Assembly: GCA_019245275.1 (NCBI GenBank)
Contig: JAFARW010000101.1
Span: forward strand, 1 to 8,801
DNA length: 8,801 nucleotides
Reading direction: 5' to 3'
DNA from: Vulcanimicrobiota bacterium
GTDB taxonomy: Bacteria > Vulcanimicrobiota > Vulcanimicrobiia > Vulcanimicrobiales > Vulcanimicrobiaceae
Position 1 is the stretch's first letter, and each line of letters opens with the position of its first letter. A program made the position numbers and the translations under genes. The notes under the pieces are model-generated. The model saw nothing but the letters and a program-made list of their open reading frames with translations. It was not told the DNA's origin and ran no database searches. This document shows positions 6,781 through 8,801 of the stretch, in pieces.

Positions 6781-8180
6781 GTCGGCACGGCCACGAGCGC
6801 TTCGCGCAACACGCGGCGCGCAATCGGTGCGGCAACAGCCGCGCCATAACCCGCATTCTCAACGATGACCGCAACTGCGACGCGAGGCGCTTCAGCGGGC
6901 GCAAAACAGACGAACCAAGAGTGCGATGCGCCGGCCGGATTCGTAGCCGTTCCGGTCTTTCCCGCCACGGTGACGTTCGGCAACGCCGCCGGTGTGCCGG
7001 TTCCATCTTTGACCACCGCGACCATCATCTTCTTCACATTGCGTGCTGTCTCCGTTGAAATCGGCTGCGCTAACTGCGCCGATCCAAACGAGCTCGACGT
7101 TGCAACGCGCGCGATCGTGCGCACGATAAATGGGCGCGGCGTGACTCCATCATTAGCGATCGTCGAAGCAACGAGTGCCATTCGTAGCGGCGTAACGAGC
7201 AGGTTCGCTTGTCCAAAACCGAGTTGCGCGAGCACTCCGGGATACAGTTGTGCGCGCGATGGTATGCGGTCGACCTCAGCCGGGAGCTGGAAATCAAGCG
7301 AAGTCCCCAAGCCCCAACGCTGAGCATACTCGTACCACCGGTCAGCTCCCAAACGCAAGGCGATCTGTGCGAAGTCGACGTTGCTCGATTGCGCGAAGGC
7401 GCCCGTCAGATCGAGATCTCCCGTTGCCTCGCCTTCATTATCATGCACCACATAATCGCCGATCACGAAGTAGCCCGGATCCTCAAACGTCGAGTCCATC
7501 GTTACCGCGGCACTGTCCAATGCATCCGCTGCAGTAACGATCTTGAAAGTCGAACCGGGCGGATAGAGGCCATCGGTCGCCCGGTTCACGAGCGGGCTGT
7601 TCTCGGCATGCGCAAGTTGCGGAAAAGTATCCTCGATTGTGTTTGGATCGAAACTTGGGACGCTGGCCATCGCCAAGACCGCGCCGCTGCGTGGATCGAT
7701 CACGATTCCCGCGCCCCGCGCATGCTGCGCAAGCTCCGATGCGAGAAGAGTTTGGATCGGCATTTTGAGCGTCGTGACGACATCCGCACCGTATGCCGGC
7801 GTACTTTGGCCGGTGAACGATTGCAAAATCTCAACGGCTTGTGAAATCGGATCGCCGGTTGTATCCGGCGGCGTTAACGCCGAATCGTAGGCCGCCTCGA
7901 TTCCGGATGCGCCGAAACGCAACGAAACGTAGCCGACTGCCTGGGCTAGCTGCGGGCCGAACGGATAGACGCGATGCTTGTGTAGGGTTTGCGCGAGCAC
8001 CGTACCGTCACTTGCGAGAATTCGCCCACGGCGCTCCGAGAGCAATGCATGCCGCGGGTTGTGTGACTTCGCGGCGTATGACGGCCCTGCAATCAGTTGC
8101 ACGTAGAGCTGCCGCAAGAGCAAAATCGTGAACAGAGCAACGAATAGCGTGCGTAGCTGTGCGATGACGCGGTTCGTCAC
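6777..8180 (-). CDS. pbpA: Class B penicillin-binding protein, peptidoglycan transpeptidase (PbpA/FtsI family)
   Basis: The enzyme cross-links peptidoglycan stem peptides outside the membrane. The 467-residue product has a short basic N-terminus, one signal-anchor helix (about residues 7-26), a short N-terminal module and a transpeptidase domain. The catalytic motifs are present: YPPGSTFK with the nucleophile Ser210 and Lys213, SSN at 265-267, and KTGTA at 408-412. The overall layout and phrases such as NRATDGLYPPGSTFK and GASHSWFVCFAPAEAPRVAV resemble mycobacterial PbpA rather than the longer FtsI, and no C-terminal PASTA domain is present. I chose the GTG at 8180 because it overlaps the carB stop as GTGA, has GAGG ten bases upstream, and starts directly before the anchor; an ATG at 8288 would overlap carB by more than 100 bases. 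The co-transcribed PASTA kinase next to it mirrors the pbpA-pknB grouping of Actinobacteria. Confidence 0.95.
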   Translation of the reverse strand: MTNRVIAQLRTLFVALFTILLLRQLYVQLIAGPSYAAKSHNPRHALLSERRGRILASDGTVLAQTLHKHRVYPFGPQLAQAVGYVSLRFGASGIEAAYDSALTPPDTTGDPISQAVEILQSFTGQSTPAYGADVVTTLKMPIQTLLASELAQHARGAGIVIDPRSGAVLAMASVPSFDPNTIEDTFPQLAHAENSPLVNRATDGLYPPGSTFKIVTAADALDSAAVTMDSTFEDPGYFVIGDYVVHDNEGEATGDLDLTGAFAQSSNVDFAQIALRLGADRWYEYAQRWGLGTSLDFQLPAEVDRIPSRAQLYPGVLAQLGFGQANLLVTPLRMALVASTIANDGVTPRPFIVRTIARVATSSSFGSAQLAQPISTETARNVKKMMVAVVKDGTGTPAALPNVTVAGKTGTATNPAGASHSWFVCFAPAEAPRVAVAVIVENAGYGAAVAAPIARRVLREALVAVPT

Positions 8181-8801
8181 CGGAGCGCGACCTCGAGCGC
8201 GCGGTATTCCTGCAGCGTGCGCGGCGGCCCGGCCGTGCTTTCGAGCGCATCGACTAGCGCGTTTGCCGTATCGAGGCTCGTCAGACACGCGATATTTGCT
8301 TCAACTGCCGCGCGACGAATGCGGTAACTGTCATTGATTTCCCGCGGGCCGCTGGCATCGTTGATCACGAGATCGACTGCCCGTGAGGTTATCAAATCGA
8401 GCGTGTGCGGAGAGCCGCCGGCGATCTTGTTGATTCGTTGCGCGGGAATTCCGGCGCGCCGAAGCGCGGCTTGCGTGCCTTCCGTCGCGTACAATGCGAA
8501 ACCAAGGTTCGCGTAGCGGCGCAAGACCGGGATCGCATCGGCCTTAGACTGATCCGCAATCGTGGCGAGAATGTGCCCGCCGAGCTCCGGCAAACGAATG
8601 CCGGCGGCCACAAAGCCTTTCCGCAACGCGCCTGCAAACGTGAAATCGATGCCCAGTGCTTCACCCGTCGATTTCATCTCGGGGCCAAGAATCGTCTCAA
8701 CGCCGCGCATTTTCGCAAACGAAAACACCGGCACTTTGACGACGCAGAACGGCGCTCGCGGCCGCAGACCTACTCCGTATTTCATCTCGGCAAGGCGTTC
8801 A
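8177..8801 (-). CDS. carB: Carbamoyl-phosphate synthase large subunit, C-terminal end (partial)
   Basis: CarB makes carbamoyl phosphate from ammonia (delivered by CarA from glutamine), bicarbonate and two ATP, feeding both pyrimidine and arginine synthesis. Only the last 207 codons are here; the gene continues past the right edge, and the first in-window ATG at 8785 is internal. The fragment shows the end of the second ATP-grasp half, with FSFAKMRGVETILGPEMKST followed by GEALG, a CarB hallmark. The MGS-like allosteric domain follows at about fragment residues 75-185, including GHILATIADQSK, LYATEGTQAALRRAG and VINDASGPREINDSYRIRR. In characterised enzymes that domain binds UMP and ornithine. 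The stop overlaps the pbpA GTG, so carB appears to be translated together with wall genes. Confidence 0.96.
   Translation of the reverse strand, partial: ERLAEMKYGVGLRPRAPFCVVKVPVFSFAKMRGVETILGPEMKSTGEALGIDFTFAGALRKGFVAAGIRLPELGGHILATIADQSKADAIPVLRRYANLGFALYATEGTQAALRRAGIPAQRINKIAGGSPHTLDLITSRAVDLVINDASGPREINDSYRIRRAAVEANIACLTSLDTANALVDALESTAGPPRTLQEYRALEVALR
8191..8194 (-). promoter_or_regulatory. Weak ribosome binding site GAGG supporting the GTG start of pbpA
   Basis: GAGG occurs within the last codons of carB, ten bases before the GTG at 8180-8178. It favours this start over the ATG at 8288, although a four-base match is weak on its own. Confidence 0.45.

Noticed and set aside
7209..7844. 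Plus-strand open frame (211 codons) opposite pbpA
   Set aside because: It is Arg- and Cys-rich with no domain, fully covered by the penicillin-binding protein on the other strand.

Overview
The window is a GC-rich bacterial stretch in which every convincing gene lies on the minus strand, so it reads from position 8801 down to 1. Nine genes fit end to end: the 3' end of carB, a class B penicillin-binding protein (pbpA type), a PASTA Ser/Thr kinase (pknB type), ruvC, ruvA, ruvB, a SpoIID/LytB protein, queA, a cupredoxin, and the first 27 codons of a twin-arginine protein that runs off the left edge. There is no non-coding stretch longer than about 31 bases, and I see no RNA gene, mobile element, CRISPR array or clear terminator.

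The organism cannot be named from this alone. The run ruvC-ruvA-ruvB-SpoIID-queA resembles, from memory, Clostridia and related lineages. The pbpA-pknB pair resembles the Actinobacteria cell-wall cluster. This mix, with high GC and a SpoIID protein outside any sporulation context, suggests a deep Terrabacteria-type lineage. Eremiobacterota (WPS-2) is my best guess, at low confidence.

Layout: 8801-8177 carB end (pyrimidine and arginine precursor synthesis). 8180-4699 wall synthesis and wall sensing (PbpA, PknB). 4702-2518 Holliday-junction processing (RuvC, RuvA, RuvB). 2518-1511 SpoIID, a peptidoglycan glycan-strand enzyme. 1514-438 QueA (queuosine tRNA modification). 406-1 two exported proteins, a small blue-copper protein and a twin-arginine protein.

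The most striking property is how tightly the genes are packed. Seven successive junctions, from carB to queA, overlap by 1 to 4 bases if two unusual start codons are accepted: ATC for ruvA (in a TAATC overlap) and ATA for queA (in an ATAG overlap). Neither gene has an ATG, GTG or TTG at the place where its family normally begins. The gene content is mostly ordinary core machinery. I do not see a clear undescribed system, and the non-canonical starts plus the copper-protein/Tat pair are the points most worth checking.
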